Assembly: GCA_964515335.1 (NCBI GenBank)
Contig: CAZETS010000008.1
Location: 34,529-98,528, forward strand
Direction of reading: 5' to 3'
Origin: TMED88 sp964515335
Lineage (GTDB): Bacteria; Myxococcota_A; UBA9160; UBA4427
DNA length: 64,000 nucleotides
Below are positions 63,529 through 64,000 of the stretch, piece after piece; position 1 is the first letter of the stretch; every line of letters starts with the position of its first letter. The position numbers and the translations under genes were made by a program. The notes beneath the pieces were generated by a model, which searched no databases, was not told the origin of the DNA, and saw only the letters and a list, made by a program, of their open reading frames with translations.

Positions 63529-64000
63529 GTGCGTTCGCCGCACCGACTCCTGGAGCTCGACACCGGCTTGGCTCAGCGACGAAGGTCCAGCGACAGCCCT
63601 CTGCGCCAGCTCGCCCGACGCATCGAGGCGCGCACCACGCCGGTGCGCCTGACGGGCCTTCGCGGCGCCGCCAGGGCGGCGCTCACCGCGGAGCTCGTGC
63701 GGGCCCACCCGGAGCGACCGGTTCTGGTGCTGGCGCCCTCCGCCAAGCAGTGCGACGGGGTGCTCGCCGATCTACAGAGCGCACTCGGCGAGCGGGACGA
63801 GGAGTCGCGGCTCCACACGCTGCCCCGCCACGACACGCTCCCCTACGACCGCTTCTCCCCCCAGGCCTTCGTGGTCGCCAAGCGGATGGACGTCCTCTAC
63901 CGCTGGCTGGTCGGCGACGAGCCGGGCCCCCTCGGCGAGGAGCCGCCGCCGGTGGTCGTCAGCGACTGGACGGCGCTTGCCGTGCGGGTGCCCGCCCCCG
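63529..64000 (+). CDS. mfd: Transcription-repair coupling factor Mfd, 5' part
   Basis: An open frame of 157 codons that runs off the window. It encodes the UvrB-like N-terminal domain of Mfd: VRLTGLRGAARAALTAELV, RPVLVLAPSAKQCDGVLADL, LPRHDTLPYDRFSPQAFVVA followed by KRMDVLYRWL, then VVVSDWTALAVRVPAP. Mfd removes RNA polymerase stalled at lesions and recruits UvrA. GTG 63529 is a likely start, but GTG 63514 is possible; neither has a strong ribosome site. Partial only because of the window edge. Confidence 0.85.
   Translation, partial: MRSPHRLLELDTGLAQRRRSSDSPLRQLARRIEARTTPVRLTGLRGAARAALTAELVRAHPERPVLVLAPSAKQCDGVLADLQSALGERDEESRLHTLPRHDTLPYDRFSPQAFVVAKRMDVLYRWLVGDEPGPLGEEPPPVVVSDWTALAVRVPAP

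Overview
The window is very GC-rich, densely packed bacterial DNA with no rRNA, tRNA, insertion sequence, phage or CRISPR. It encodes a Gram-negative organism: apolipoprotein N-acyltransferase, outer-membrane beta-barrels, PEP-CTERM sorting tails and lipoprotein signals. The gene sets (rpsU-dnaG-rpoD, prfA-prmC-his, rplU-rpmA-obgE-proB-nadD-rsfS, selA, sigma-54 control, PEP-CTERM proteins) suggest a deltaproteobacteria-like lineage (Myxococcota/Desulfobacterota/Binatota type). That placement is inference from gene content only.

Layout. 262-11679: an NnrS membrane protein, then on the minus strand the macromolecular-synthesis operon rpsU-dnaG-rpoD, and a prfA-prmC-hisD-hisB-hisH-hisF run without hisG or hisA. 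11838-17721: two convergent operons, each with a promoter carrying almost the same 17-bp palindrome. One encodes a DUF6502-type regulator and a DUF5666 secreted protein. The other encodes an RPERAE-tailed secreted protein, an outer-membrane protein and an SGNH hydrolase with TPRs. 17820-24805: a lipoprotein, a sulfatase-like enzyme with a DUF5666-like insert, a PEP-CTERM protein and an alginate-export-type porin, the last two read divergently from two sigma-54-type promoters. 24795-35441: a minus-strand cluster for a surface glycan or glycoconjugate, starting from a near-consensus sigma-54 site. It encodes a histidine kinase with a DUF5666-like sensor, a receiver domain fused to a MurG-like glycosyltransferase, two GT4 glycosyltransferases, an ABC exporter and two APH-type kinases. 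35556-42975: lnt, a multi-membrane-span histidine kinase, and an NtrC-family activator in an operon with two exported proteins, one carrying a dockerin-like end. 43153-58425: housekeeping genes (rho, pgeF, rluD, a degenerate-J/HTH protein, a MinD-like ATPase, selA, RNase E/G, rplU, rpmA, obgE, proB, nadD, rsfS, comF, a PAP2 protein). 58415-63068: an Lgt-like protein and two related surface proteins. The 5' end of mfd runs off the right edge.

How it fits together. Four sites match the sigma-54 -24/-12 consensus (22891-22906, 23050-23065, 35426-35441, 63198-63213). They lie upstream of two PEP-CTERM genes, the porin and the kinase/glycosyltransferase operon. Each has a G5/C5 palindrome-like element about 83-111 bp upstream of the predicted start. 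This is consistent with one enhancer-binding activator coordinating surface-protein sorting and glycan export, and such an activator is encoded at 41578-42975. A second theme is the DUF5666-like domain, which appears as a free secreted protein, inside a sulfatase and as the sensor of a histidine kinase.
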